Positions 8,909 through 17,279 of a DNA stretch of 64,000 nt are shown here, one piece after another. Made by a program: the position numbers and the translations under genes. Every line of letters starts with the position of its first letter. The stretch's first letter is position 1. The stretch lies in contig JAVSMP010000001.1 of NCBI GenBank assembly GCA_032027145.1, positions 3,353,116 to 3,417,115 of the forward strand. Reading direction: 5' to 3'. This DNA comes from Ignavibacterium sp. Its GTDB lineage: Bacteria; Bacteroidota; Ignavibacteria; Ignavibacteriales; Ignavibacteriaceae. Below the pieces are notes generated by a model, which saw only the letters and a list, made by a program, of their open reading frames with translations, did not search any database and had not been told where the DNA came from.

Positions 8909-10165
8909 TCAAAGATTCGCAGTAATCATCAGATAAGTCCAATATGAAATATCACTGTTTCCGAAGTATGAGCTCATCAAATCATCCGGTAAAAACAAAC
9001 TTCCACCCCAGCTTAATGCAGTTCCTCTTATTAAATTATACTTTACTGTTAAATCTAATTCCTGACCGAAAGTATTTTCATCCGCTATTGAGTTTTTATT
9101 CGACATAAAATGATGAAGCTTTACATCAAAATTCCATTTTGAATTTTCCGGAGAAAAATTTCCTGTAAGATAAAAATCATTTAAACCAAGATTACCAGTA
9201 TTTGTTGCAACATTAATAAAGTAATCCATGTATCCGTAAAATTTATGGTTAGTACCATATGCTGGCTGAAAAGTGTTCATACTTGTCGAGAAGTCATCGG
9301 GATCTGTACCTGACAGCAAATCAAATCCTAAGCCCAGTTTTGCTTCATCAAAAGAATAATTTCCTGAAAGTGAAAACAGATAAGCAGATAAATCTCTTCC
9401 TAACATATCACCAAAGTGGAAAGCAGCTTCTGAGATAATTGAAAGTTTGTCGTAATTTCCCCAGTAACTTCCTCCTAAAGTAAACATATTCAGAAAACAA
9501 GTGTCTTCGGCTATTTCTGTTCTGTCAATCTCATAATAGCCGAATAAATCAAACTTACTTTTTTCAGTCAACGTATTCTGCTTCCAGAATCCATAAATAC
9601 TTCTGGAGGGAGTTGATTGTCCGGGTGAGAGATACATACCTGGTGTTGCGTTTGCTATGTAATTTACTGATTCATCAATCCTTAAACCGAACAAATCAAG
9701 CTTCCAGGTTTCTGGCAAAATAGTAAAACGAACTCCATCAAACGATCTCCCGACATAATGTCAGCCAACTGCACCGAAAAATCTTTCTGTTCCATAAGCA
9801 ACTTCAAATCTTCCTGCCTGTATTTGCCAATCCCAATCAAACAGTTTATTAAATTTTAAGAAGCCCTGATGAAGATCAAAGTTATCAATCGGAGTAAGTG
9901 TATTTGGTTCTTCACCAAAGACTCTTGAATCCTGAAATTGAACTAAAAACGAAACGACCTCCTCGAATGTTTTTTCAACTCCAAGTCTTGTTCTCATGCT
10001 CGCAAACGTCAGCGGATGTGTACTGTTTGAAAAATCTCTTACGTCTAATTCAGTTCTGAGCTGGATTTGTCCGTTGAGTTTCCATCCTCCGCCAAGATCC
10101 TGTTGGGAAAAAATAATCGGTGATAGAGTTAATAAAACTACAAATGTTAAATTCGATATTTTCAT
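8909..10165 (-). pseudogene. Alginate-export-type outer-membrane porin broken by one in-frame TGA
   Basis: A signal peptide (residues 1-20, ending IFSQ) starts an outer-membrane beta-barrel of the alginate_exp/porin kind (GGWKLNGQIQLRTELD, ASMRTRLGVEKTF, WQIQAGRFEVAYGTERFFGAVG). Codon 135 is TGA at 9763-9761. Beyond it the same frame continues without any indel (HYVGRSFDGVRFTILPETW) to a normal C-terminus ending YWTYLMITANL at 8909. A single G-to-A change of a Trp codon explains the break. Intact length would be about 418 residues. The 3' part has no ATG near its beginning, only TTG, which argues against two genes. The start ATG at 10165 has GGAGAGAGAGAA before it. It follows nrfA on the same strand. 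Confidence 0.75.
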
Positions 10166-10190
10166 TTCTCTCTCTCCGCTTTAATTCATT

Positions 10191-10217
10191 GTCACCCTTC
10201 GAAAATCTCAGGGTGAC
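10191..10217. repeat. Dispersed-type palindrome in the nrfA-porin gap
   Basis: GTCACCCT (10191-10198) and AGGGTGAC (10210-10217) form an 8-bp perfect stem with an 11-base loop (TCGAAAATCTC). No T-run follows on the minus strand, so it is a poor intrinsic terminator. In sequence it resembles the GTCACCCTGAG...CGAAGGGTGAC palindromes scattered through many Bacteroidota genomes. It is a second palindrome family, distinct from the 81-bp element. Confidence 0.55.
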
Positions 10218-10224
10218 TGAATTC

Positions 10225-11721
10225 TTATTTCTTCAATTTATAATCGAACAAAAACCCCTGTCGTTGTTTTGCTTCTTCATCCCACTTTACTGTTGTGGTT
10301 TTCAGGAATTCTTCTTTATCGGCTTTCATCTTTTCAGGATTCAGTCCGATAAATATTTGAGCTTTTTCTTTTGAAGAAATATCAGGCATATCAATCGGGT
10401 ATTTCCAACCTTGTTTTGAAAACAGGATCGCGATTTCTCTTCTTGCCTGCTCTCCCTTTTGAATTGAAGTACCAAGAACTCTTAGGGCTTCAACCGGTGC
10501 ATGAAAACCATAAGCATTAGCAGCTGCAACCCAATCCCATCTCCATTGTGCGTGACGAATAAGTTTTAAAATAGGTTTCATTTGTTCTTCAGTAGCACCG
10601 TTATCCCAAGCAACTTTAGCTTCAATATGTGCAGCAGCTAAAGTTTTCTCCGCTATTCTTCTTATTTCTTCGATCCTATCCTGTCTGTCATAAACATCCT
10701 GTATCAATCTTGTAGTTTCTTCACGATGGCAGATCTGACAAGTGTTCGCAGTATTATTCAATGGTGATTGAATGTGATGATCAGTAAACTTAACTCCGCC
10801 TTCACTCTTGTAAGGCATATGGCAGTCAGCACAGGAAACACCGCGAATAGCATGAATGCCAGTCATAAACAATTCATAATCAGGATGTTGTGCTTTCAAC
10901 ATTGGAGCCTTGCTTAATGCATGTGTCCAATCAGTAAATTCAATATTATCATAATAAGCTTCCATATCATCAGCACTGAATCCTTTATCCCAAGGGAAGG
11001 TAAGATATTTTTCATCACCTTTGAAGTAATATTCAACGTGGCATTGTGCACAAACAAGTGATCGCATTTCCTGTCTTGAAAAACTATTTATATCTTTTCC
11101 CTGTCGTTGATATGCTTCAATAAGAGCAGGTCGTGTAATTCTCAAATTCATTGTTTTCGGATCATGGCAATCCTGACATCCGATTGGATTAATTATCTCA
11201 GAACCGAGATCAGTCCATTTTTTCTTATAGAAGTTTGCAGCACCAATTTCATTCATCACTCTAGGAACATCAGTGCTTTTACAAGTCCAGCAAGTTGCTG
11301 GCTGTGGAGAATACTGATTATCACCAGTCCTTAAAATCTTTCTGATATCTTCAATTGCATAGCCATGACCTCTTCCCTGATTGTATTCCCTTGAAAAAGC
11401 ATAACCAGCCCACATAACAACAAGCTCAGGATATTTTTCAAGATAGTCTATCATCTTTGAGCCGCCATGTTTGCTGGCAAAATCTGTATTTAACGTTTTT
11501 AGATAAGATTCAAATTCACGCGGATAGTTTTCACCCCACACTTCATTTCTTGGCTCCCAGTCGTTGATTGGTTTTACAATTTGTAATGTTGCTGATTCAC
11601 TTCGTCTTTCAATGATTGATGAAGCAAATAATCCTATTAAAAAAACTACTACTGCAGTTGCAAAAAACAAAAGCCATCCAAGCCATGGTTTATTTTTTAC
11701 TACTTCACTAATTGGTTTCAT
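10225..11721 (-). CDS. nrfA: Ammonia-forming cytochrome c nitrite reductase, catalytic subunit
   Basis: A 498-residue pentaheme periplasmic enzyme that reduces nitrite to ammonium with six electrons. An N-terminal membrane segment (residues 13-35) acts as signal or anchor. The active-site heme motif is CWTCK (C144-K148), in which Lys replaces His as axial ligand; this is the diagnostic mark of NrfA. It is followed by four ordinary motifs: CQDCH, CAQCH, CADCH and CQICH. It lies 27 bp downstream of nrfH on the same strand, so the two are co-transcribed and the products form the NrfHA complex fed by quinol. The ATG at 11721 follows AGGATAAGTT. Confidence 0.96.
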   Translation of the reverse strand: MKPISEVVKNKPWLGWLLFFATAVVVFLIGLFASSIIERRSESATLQIVKPINDWEPRNEVWGENYPREFESYLKTLNTDFASKHGGSKMIDYLEKYPELVVMWAGYAFSREYNQGRGHGYAIEDIRKILRTGDNQYSPQPATCWTCKSTDVPRVMNEIGAANFYKKKWTDLGSEIINPIGCQDCHDPKTMNLRITRPALIEAYQRQGKDINSFSRQEMRSLVCAQCHVEYYFKGDEKYLTFPWDKGFSADDMEAYYDNIEFTDWTHALSKAPMLKAQHPDYELFMTGIHAIRGVSCADCHMPYKSEGGVKFTDHHIQSPLNNTANTCQICHREETTRLIQDVYDRQDRIEEIRRIAEKTLAAAHIEAKVAWDNGATEEQMKPILKLIRHAQWRWDWVAAANAYGFHAPVEALRVLGTSIQKGEQARREIAILFSKQGWKYPIDMPDISSKEKAQIFIGLNPEKMKADKEEFLKTTTVKWDEEAKQRQGFLFDYKLKK

Positions 11722-11748
11722 AACTTATCCTGATTGATTTATTATTAA

Positions 11749-12339
11749 TTAATTCTTTTTTATTCCTAAACTTTTTTCTATCCACTTAGGTATCGGTGAT
11801 GTTAAAACCGGCACTCTTGCATAAGGAGTTGATGATAAGCTGTTAACTCTACCATGTGGAACTTCCCGATGACAATCCCAGCAATATCCATCACCTTCTT
11901 CCTGAATTTTCTGATTGCTTATTGCTCTTACTGAAATAGGGTGTATTGTTTCGATATGACAGCGAATACAATTTTGCTGAACTGCATTCCTTCCTGCTTC
12001 GTGTATTTGGATTACCTGAGGTTCAAGCCTGAATGTAAACATAAATGAGTGTCTTAGTCCATCAGTAGCTTTGAAGTAATATTTTTTTAAAATATTATCC
12101 TGCGGAACGTGACAATCATTGCAAACAGTAAATCTGCCGTGATTACTTCTTTCCCAGGTTGCAAATTGCGGTGTCATTACATGACAATTTACACAAGCTT
12201 CAGGCTTATCGGATAAATATGATGTTGCTCTGGCAACATGTAGTATAAAGAAAAATAGTCCGGTTATTATTCCAAGACTGAATAAAACCGGTATCTTCCA
12301 TTTGGGAGGCGGTTTGATTTTATCAATAACTTTTTTCAT
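11749..12339 (-). CDS. nrfH: Cytochrome c nitrite reductase, membrane quinol-oxidising subunit
   Basis: A 196-residue NapC/NirT-family tetraheme cytochrome. One membrane helix (residues 16-36) is followed by heme motifs CVNCH (49-53), CNDCH (73-77), CIRCH (124-128) and CWDCH (153-157). The CVNCHVM form, with Met two residues after the motif His, is typical of NrfH heme 1. It takes electrons from menaquinol and passes them to NrfA, encoded immediately downstream. It is the first gene of the nrfHA operon. No strong ribosome site is visible before the ATG at 12339. Confidence 0.94.
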   Translation of the reverse strand: MKKVIDKIKPPPKWKIPVLFSLGIITGLFFFILHVARATSYLSDKPEACVNCHVMTPQFATWERSNHGRFTVCNDCHVPQDNILKKYYFKATDGLRHSFMFTFRLEPQVIQIHEAGRNAVQQNCIRCHIETIHPISVRAISNQKIQEEGDGYCWDCHREVPHGRVNSLSSTPYARVPVLTSPIPKWIEKSLGIKKN

Positions 12340-12829
12340 AAACGTATGAAATTTGTTTTATTTGTTTTATTCTATTACTGGAACTGTTTTGCTTACTTTT
12401 TGTTTTTCCAGAACAAACTCCTCTAAAATAAGCAGCTATAAAATTCTGTTACTAAGATTTTGTCCTATAGCCCGGTGCAGGACGCAGGCAGGCAATCATA
12501 GTATAAATTTAGATAAAAAATTCTTTTATCAACTAGTGTTAATATATAGTTTTTTAAAACCACTTGCTTTTGAAAGAATTACGGAAATCGCACAATCACC
12601 TGCAATTTTCTTTTTAATCTATTGTGCGTTCGGTTCAATCATTCATCCCCTGATATTGATTTAAATATTGGATAAAGGTTCAATAATTATCCGTATTAGG
12701 ATTTTAATTTCTAATTATTAAATCTGCTATTCAAATTATCTTTCAATAATAATCCTGATTAACAAAAGATAAGATAAATGCCTCTTTATATCAGCTGTCT
12801 GCACAAAAAAATTTTCATCAGCTTAAATT
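12340..12829. other. 490-bp intergenic region upstream of nrfHA
   Basis: AT-rich DNA between the NapH-like gene, which ends at 12830, and the start of nrfH. It must contain the nrfHA promoter. I see no TTGACTTAAGTCA palindrome, no NsrR-like inverted repeat and no RNA gene. An open frame on the plus strand at 12353-12664 lacks homology features and looks random. Confidence 0.6.
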
Positions 12830-13927
12830 TTATTTTTTCATCTCAACTTCTTCGTTCAGCTTCTTAAACTCTCTCGTACCAGTGGGATGACCATAACTAT
12901 TCATTATCTTATAGTGCATCAGATATTCTTCTTTGGTGATACTGTTTTGCCAGTTACCGGTTAACATTGCAAATCCTGTAACAATCATAAAAACTGAAAT
13001 GATACCAATTGCTACTGTTTTCTTACTGATTCTTTTCTTACCTGAAAAAATCGTTTTCAACTCTAAAGTATCTTTTACCGGACAAACATCAACACAATTA
13101 AGACAGGTTGAACATTCATCTGATAAAACAGTTTTTACACTATCAACTTTTATAAATGATGGACAAGCTTTGTTGCATAGTCCACAATCAATACAGCTAT
13201 TAACATTTCTTTGAATTTTATTCGGGCTTAATAATGATAAGATTCCGAGTAAAGCTCCATAGGGGCAAAGAAACCTGCACCAGAAATTTCTAATAAATAT
13301 TGAAAGTAGAAACAACACAGCAATTACTATCAAGGAGGTCTGAGAAATGTCTGCAAAGAAATAATACATCTTAACATCGGATACTAAATTATATGGACTG
13401 TCAAGAAAAGCTTTTAATGCAGCTTCAGTCATTACAAAAGCAACCGAGTAAACAAGAAAACCTAACAATAAATATTTTAAGCTTCTTAAAGGATAGTCCA
13501 GCCATTTTGAAAGTTTTAATCTCCGCTTAAAAATTTTTTCTCCGAAATCACCAATAAGCTCAGAAATAAATCCAATCGGACAAAACCAGCTGCAAAAAGA
13601 TTTGCCAAAGACAAGTGAAATTAAAATGATAGCAAAAAATATAAAAAATCCTGCTGGATGAGCATTATGTATTACTCCGGTTTTTAAGAACAAATAAAAG
13701 CTCATAAAAGAACTGATGGGAAGGAATCCATCAACACCGGGCGGTCTGGAATAAAATTCCGCAGCACCATTAGTTTCCAGATATTGAGTGAACAAATAAA
13801 ATTCAACTCCAATCCATATACACAATACTGCAAAAAGAGATTGAATAATAAATCTTGTTTTCTGAATCCCCTTTTCATCATTTCGGATTATTTTCACTTT
13901 GTTCAATTTTATTTTTGTCTTATCCAT
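12830..13927 (-). CDS. NapH-like membrane-bound polyferredoxin
   Basis: About 365 residues with an N-terminal cytoplasmic tail and roughly five membrane helices. Two CxxxCP motifs lie between helices (CSWFCPIGF, CRFLCPYGA), followed by two 4Fe-4S ferredoxin motifs (CIDCGLCNKACP, CSTCLNCVDVCP) and a final helix. This is the NapH/NosR-C-terminal/YccM architecture, in which quinol-derived electrons pass through iron-sulfur centres. It lacks the periplasmic FMN-binding domain of NosR. A TTG lies nine bases further upstream in frame, but I prefer the ATG at 13927. It sits downstream of the Rrf2 gene with a 32-bp gap and was probably recruited for electron supply to Nrf or Nos. Confidence 0.82.
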   Translation of the reverse strand: MDKTKIKLNKVKIIRNDEKGIQKTRFIIQSLFAVLCIWIGVEFYLFTQYLETNGAAEFYSRPPGVDGFLPISSFMSFYLFLKTGVIHNAHPAGFFIFFAIILISLVFGKSFCSWFCPIGFISELIGDFGEKIFKRRLKLSKWLDYPLRSLKYLLLGFLVYSVAFVMTEAALKAFLDSPYNLVSDVKMYYFFADISQTSLIVIAVLFLLSIFIRNFWCRFLCPYGALLGILSLLSPNKIQRNVNSCIDCGLCNKACPSFIKVDSVKTVLSDECSTCLNCVDVCPVKDTLELKTIFSGKKRISKKTVAIGIISVFMIVTGFAMLTGNWQNSITKEEYLMHYKIMNSYGHPTGTREFKKLNEEVEMKK

Positions 13928-13959
13928 TTTTATCAATTCAATTTATCTTAAAATAATTT

Positions 13960-14391
13960 TCAAAGAACACTGATTTTATTTAATGTTTTTTCTTTGAATT
14001 TATCTATCGTTTCAGAACTAAGCATTTCATAGGCTTTGTTTCTTAATTCTCCCCATTCCTTGTGAACAGGACAAGGATTTTTTGGAGAGCAGTTGGAAAA
14101 TCCAAGGACACATGAATTAAAACTCTCAAGACCGTCAATCGCTTCAACAATATCTATTAATTTTATTTTTGATGAATGGATTGCAAGTTTGAAACCTCCG
14201 GTCTTCCCTTTTTTGGATTCAATTATTCCGCTTGCTGTTAAACTTTGTAAAATCTTTGAGGTGAATTCTTTAGGTATGTTTAATTTATTTGAGATTTCTT
14301 CAGCAGAACAAATACGATCTTCTTCCAGAGCTGCCATAAATAATACAGCTTGCAAACCGTATTCACATTTTTTGGAAAACAAAACTGTCAT
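13960..14391 (-). CDS. Rrf2-family regulator with NsrR-type cysteines
   Basis: A 143-residue winged-helix repressor. The DNA-reading helix region is AEEISNKLNIPKEFTSKILQSL, followed by the wing KKGKTGGFKLA. Three Cys, C94, C101 and C107 (CVLGFSNC, NPCPVH), have NsrR/IscR-like spacing for an iron-sulfur cluster, so sensing of NO or cluster status is likely. A close paralogue with Cys at the same three positions is encoded at 34317-34736, at the end of the nos operon. A perfect inverted repeat lies 15 bp upstream of its ATG and is probably its own operator. It is transcribed toward the NapH-like gene and divergently from the membrane cytochrome at 14676. Confidence 0.85.
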   Translation of the reverse strand: MTVLFSKKCEYGLQAVLFMAALEEDRICSAEEISNKLNIPKEFTSKILQSLTASGIIESKKGKTGGFKLAIHSSKIKLIDIVEAIDGLESFNSCVLGFSNCSPKNPCPVHKEWGELRNKAYEMLSSETIDKFKEKTLNKISVL

Positions 14392-14405
14392 ATAATAAAC
14401 AAAAA

Positions 14406-14429
14406 AAATCAGATATTTTTATCTGATTT
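14406..14429. promoter_or_regulatory. Inverted repeat in front of the Rrf2 gene
   Basis: AAATCAGATA (14406-14415) and TATCTGATTT (14420-14429) form a perfect 10-bp inverted repeat separated by TTTT. It lies 15 bp before the Rrf2 start codon in the 284-bp divergent intergenic region. Size and symmetry fit a dimeric Rrf2/NsrR operator for autoregulation, and possibly for control of the divergent cytochrome-DoxX genes. The assignment is inferred from position. Confidence 0.55.
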
Positions 14430-14675
14430 AAAATAAAAAAGTTATGCAGCATAATCAAGAAAGAATAAACGTATTAGTCTTTATTTTCTATAATTATATT
14501 ATTTTTTTCGTATTAAATACCGTTGACAGAAATAAATTATAGTGCTATCTTAAACACGACTTTAATATCTGATTATGATTAATCACTTGTCTTTATAATT
14601 GATTTGATACAGTCATTTTAATTCTGATATCGATTGCATTAATAAATTAATTCTTAAACAAAAAATATTTTACCA

Positions 14676-15950
14676 ATGGATTGGCTTAATAAACTTGCAC
14701 TACCACAATCATTTGAGCATATTGAACTTTTAGGCTATATGCTGTTAATAATGATTTTTCTTTTCATTCTGTTCAGCAGTATTGCGCTATGGGGTACTGT
14801 TTTATCGTTCTATCTAAAAAAGAACGTGAGTAAAAGTCTTAATGCAAATTACAGGCGACTTTCAAAAGAAATTATGGATATAGTTTTGTTTAACAAAACA
14901 ACCGGCATAGCGTTTTGTGTTATACCAATTATAACTATGATTATCATTTTTTCTCAACTGTTTCAGTCTCAGAGTTCTTCTGTTCAGGAATATCTTGTTT
15001 ACTCATTATTATTTTCGCTTATTGGTTTGATTTTAGTTTACAGTTACAAAAATTCATTTGACGATTTCAGACAAACAGATATTTATTCCGGTCTGATTGG
15101 TTCGATAAGTTTGTTTTTCTCTTTGTGGTTATTTATTGCTGCACTTACAAATTCAGTGTTTATTGAGTCATCACAAACAACAACTGCAATCGGATATTTG
15201 TTCACTTCAGTTGTATTGAACAGGTTCGTACTTTTATTGTTGATATCTCTTGTAATAACAGGAGCATATCTCGCTTTCGGAATTTTCAATATTAAAAACA
15301 CGCAGAAAGAAGATGATGAAGAATACTCGGGGATTGCAAAAAAATTTATTTTAAATATTGCTTTTACGGCTGCTTGTTTTATACCTGTATTTATTATTAT
15401 AGATATGAAGATGATGCCTGAGAGCTATCTGACTGCCGGTTATTTTCTTTACTTAGTCATTGGTCTTATCTTTCTTTTTATTGGATACCATCTTTTTTAT
15501 CTCCTCTACAAAAAAAGCAATAAAACAATCGCCGCTTATCTTATAGCTGTAATTATAGTTTTCTTGCTTACTTATGGTTTGAATAATCAGAAGATTATTT
15601 ACGGTGCTAACCAGTTCAATTTTGTAAAACTAAATAGTGAATATAATATTCATCTGGCAGCATTAAGGGGTGAAGATAAAGCATTAGTAATCAATGCAGA
15701 AGAGGTTTATACAGTAAAATGCGCACCGTGTCATGCTTTTGATAAAAAATTAGTTGGTCCGCCTCACGATGAAGTAATCCCGAAATATTTTAATAAAGAA
15801 AAGCAGCTAATTTCATTTATTCGAAATCCGGTTCGGGTTAATGAAGAATATCCCCCGATGCCAAATCCAGGATTAAAACCTGATGAAGCAAAAGCAGTTG
15901 CTGAATATCTTCTGACAAAAGTTCAAGAAGATATTAATACTAAAAAATAA
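14676..15950 (+). CDS. Polytopic membrane protein fused to a C-terminal cytochrome c domain
   Basis: A 424-residue protein. Residues 18-305 contain about eight hydrophobic helices with few His residues. A roughly 115-residue exported tail follows, carrying one class I cytochrome c: CAPCH (349-353) and a likely Met ligand at residue 395 (PPMPNP). The cytochrome domain resembles that encoded beside nosZ (40541-41029). I cannot name the membrane domain. It is not a recognisable NorB, cytochrome bd or cbb3 subunit. It is divergent from the Rrf2 regulator across the inverted repeat at 14406 and probably co-transcribed with the DoxX gene. A role in periplasmic electron transfer linked to nitrogen-oxide respiration is inferred only from context. 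Confidence 0.7.
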   Translation: MDWLNKLALPQSFEHIELLGYMLLIMIFLFILFSSIALWGTVLSFYLKKNVSKSLNANYRRLSKEIMDIVLFNKTTGIAFCVIPIITMIIIFSQLFQSQSSSVQEYLVYSLLFSLIGLILVYSYKNSFDDFRQTDIYSGLIGSISLFFSLWLFIAALTNSVFIESSQTTTAIGYLFTSVVLNRFVLLLLISLVITGAYLAFGIFNIKNTQKEDDEEYSGIAKKFILNIAFTAACFIPVFIIIDMKMMPESYLTAGYFLYLVIGLIFLFIGYHLFYLLYKKSNKTIAAYLIAVIIVFLLTYGLNNQKIIYGANQFNFVKLNSEYNIHLAALRGEDKALVINAEEVYTVKCAPCHAFDKKLVGPPHDEVIPKYFNKEKQLISFIRNPVRVNEEYPPMPNPGLKPDEAKAVAEYLLTKVQEDINTKK

Positions 15951-16006
15951 ATTTAATCTGTTCAATTACTGTTGATGAATGTTTAATAAATCTTAAAGGA
16001 TAGCTG

Positions 16007-16444
16007 ATGAAATCTGAAAACTTTTGGTCAATTTTAGATGACAATAGTTCGCTTGCTTATTCTCTTATCAGAATTTTTTTGGGCACAGCACTTTTTGTAA
16101 GAGGTATTTTACTTTTTTCAGACCCTGATACTATTACCCGTCTTGCAGGCGAAGATAAAATTTACTGGTGGTATTCATACATAACAATTGCTCATGTTGC
16201 TGGTGGATTTTTATTAGCTATCGGTTTTCTTACACGGCTTGCTGCTGTGATTCAGATTCCAATTCTGTTTGGAGCAGTTTTTATTATACATCTTAAACAA
16301 GGATTGCTTACAGTCGGACAGTCGTTGGAATTATCAGTTCTTGTTCTTGTTTTACTGTTAGTTTACTTTATTTTTGGTTCGGGTTCGTTAAGTGTGGACT
16401 GGAGATTAAAGAAAAAGAAACAGGAAAGTAACACTAAAGGATGA
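16007..16444 (+). CDS. DoxX-family membrane protein
   Basis: A 145-residue protein with four membrane helices in the DoxX/DoxD pattern: SLIRIFLGTALFVRGI, then ITIAHVAGGFLLAIGFLTRLAA, IPILFGAVFII and LVLVLLLVYFIFGSGSLSVDW. DoxX proteins are small quinone-associated or stress-linked membrane proteins whose precise role varies. The ATG at 16007 follows AAAGGATAGCTG, and the gene is 56 bp downstream of the membrane cytochrome, so the two likely form one operon. Confidence 0.82.
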   Translation: MKSENFWSILDDNSSLAYSLIRIFLGTALFVRGILLFSDPDTITRLAGEDKIYWWYSYITIAHVAGGFLLAIGFLTRLAAVIQIPILFGAVFIIHLKQGLLTVGQSLELSVLVLVLLLVYFIFGSGSLSVDWRLKKKKQESNTKG

Positions 16445-16477
16445 TTTGTTAAATTCTTTCCCTTGTGTATTTTTTCC

Positions 16478-16513
16478 AATGAGGAGCGGACTTTAAATCC
16501 CTCATTATATTTT
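16478..16513 (+). terminator. Probable terminator after the cytochrome-DoxX operon
   Basis: AATGAGG (16478-16484) pairs with CCTCATT (16500-16506), followed by ATATTTTTATC. It lies 34 bp beyond the DoxX stop codon. The 7-bp stem and 15-base loop make it moderate rather than strong. Confidence 0.45.
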
Positions 16514-16614
16514 TATCACAATTTCGCTTCTGCAAATTTAATAAAACCTTTGCGGACTTTGTTTTTTTGCATGTAATAAATTACTGCATCATCCGCCAAG
16601 AATCGTAAGCTTGT

Positions 16615-17244
16615 TTATTCATTAAATCTTTTTATTGCTACTTCAAAATCGTCCTTCTGATTTACGTTTAAAAACATTCCTTTCTTATATTTATCAAACT
16701 TAGCTTCAATATCTATTATTTCAGTGCTTATGCTTTGGAATAGATGCTGAACTTTAAAACTGATATTTTTTCTATACTCTTGTTCATTATTAATTAATAA
16801 ATTTTCTTTAATAAGTCTTTCTATGTCAGTCAAGATACTTTTTGAAAATACTCCGCATAATTGTTGAGTACTTCCTTCAGCATTTGGAATTGTAATATGT
16901 TTATCTGTTTTATAGTTAATAATAAATTCAATAAGTTCTCTATTTATAAACGGCATATCGCAAGCAATAATAAAGTTCTTTTCTGTTAATGAATGGAATA
17001 ATCCTGAATGTATGCCTGCAAGGGGTCCAACATTTTTATAAATATCTTCAAAAGTTTCCAGTCTGAGAAAACTATATTCTTCTGGAGTATTGGTAATCAA
17101 TAAAACTTTTCTGAATAAACCTGACATTAAATTACCGGCTCTTTCAATCAATGTTTCATTACCAATCTTTAACAATGCTTTATTAACACCCATCCTTTTG
17201 CTTTTACCGCCTGAAAGGATTATTCCTGTAATATCATCATACAT
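16615..17244 (-). CDS. mobA: Molybdenum cofactor guanylyltransferase
   Basis: A 209-residue nucleotidyltransferase that attaches GMP to molybdopterin to give the bis-MGD cofactor needed by nitrate reductase NarG, encoded 10 kb away. The N-terminus has the GTP-binding loop ILSGGKSKRMGVNKALLKIG, followed by ETFEDIYKNVGPLAGIHSGL and the metal-site strand IIACDMPFI. Length and order match MobA. It is the last gene of a minus-strand run that also encodes a membrane protein and a hemerythrin. The ATG at 17244 is preceded by a weak site. Confidence 0.9.
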   Translation of the reverse strand: MYDDITGIILSGGKSKRMGVNKALLKIGNETLIERAGNLMSGLFRKVLLITNTPEEYSFLRLETFEDIYKNVGPLAGIHSGLFHSLTEKNFIIACDMPFINRELIEFIINYKTDKHITIPNAEGSTQQLCGVFSKSILTDIERLIKENLLINNEQEYRKNISFKVQHLFQSISTEIIDIEAKFDKYKKGMFLNVNQKDDFEVAIKRFNE

Positions 17245-17279
17245 TTCTTATAACCATATTGAATAAATGTTTTTAGGAA

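Noticed and set aside
8909-10165. Alternative genetic code or selenocysteine at the TGA in the porin
   Set aside because: No other gene uses TGA internally, and several genes here stop with TGA. The flanking sequence predicts Trp, not a redox-active residue. A point mutation or sequencing error is simpler.
10225-11721. Apparent defective heme motif CWTCK in the nitrite reductase
   Set aside because: The Lys in place of His is the normal active-site heme ligand of NrfA, not a mutation.
12353-12664. Plus-strand open frame of 103 codons upstream of nrfH
   Set aside because: No ribosome site, no domain-like sequence and composition typical of random AT-rich DNA. It lies in the promoter region of nrfHA.
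12830-13927. NosR assignment for the membrane polyferredoxin
   Set aside because: It lacks the N-terminal periplasmic FMN-binding domain of NosR and is only about half as long. It matches the NapH-like architecture instead and is not in the nos operon.
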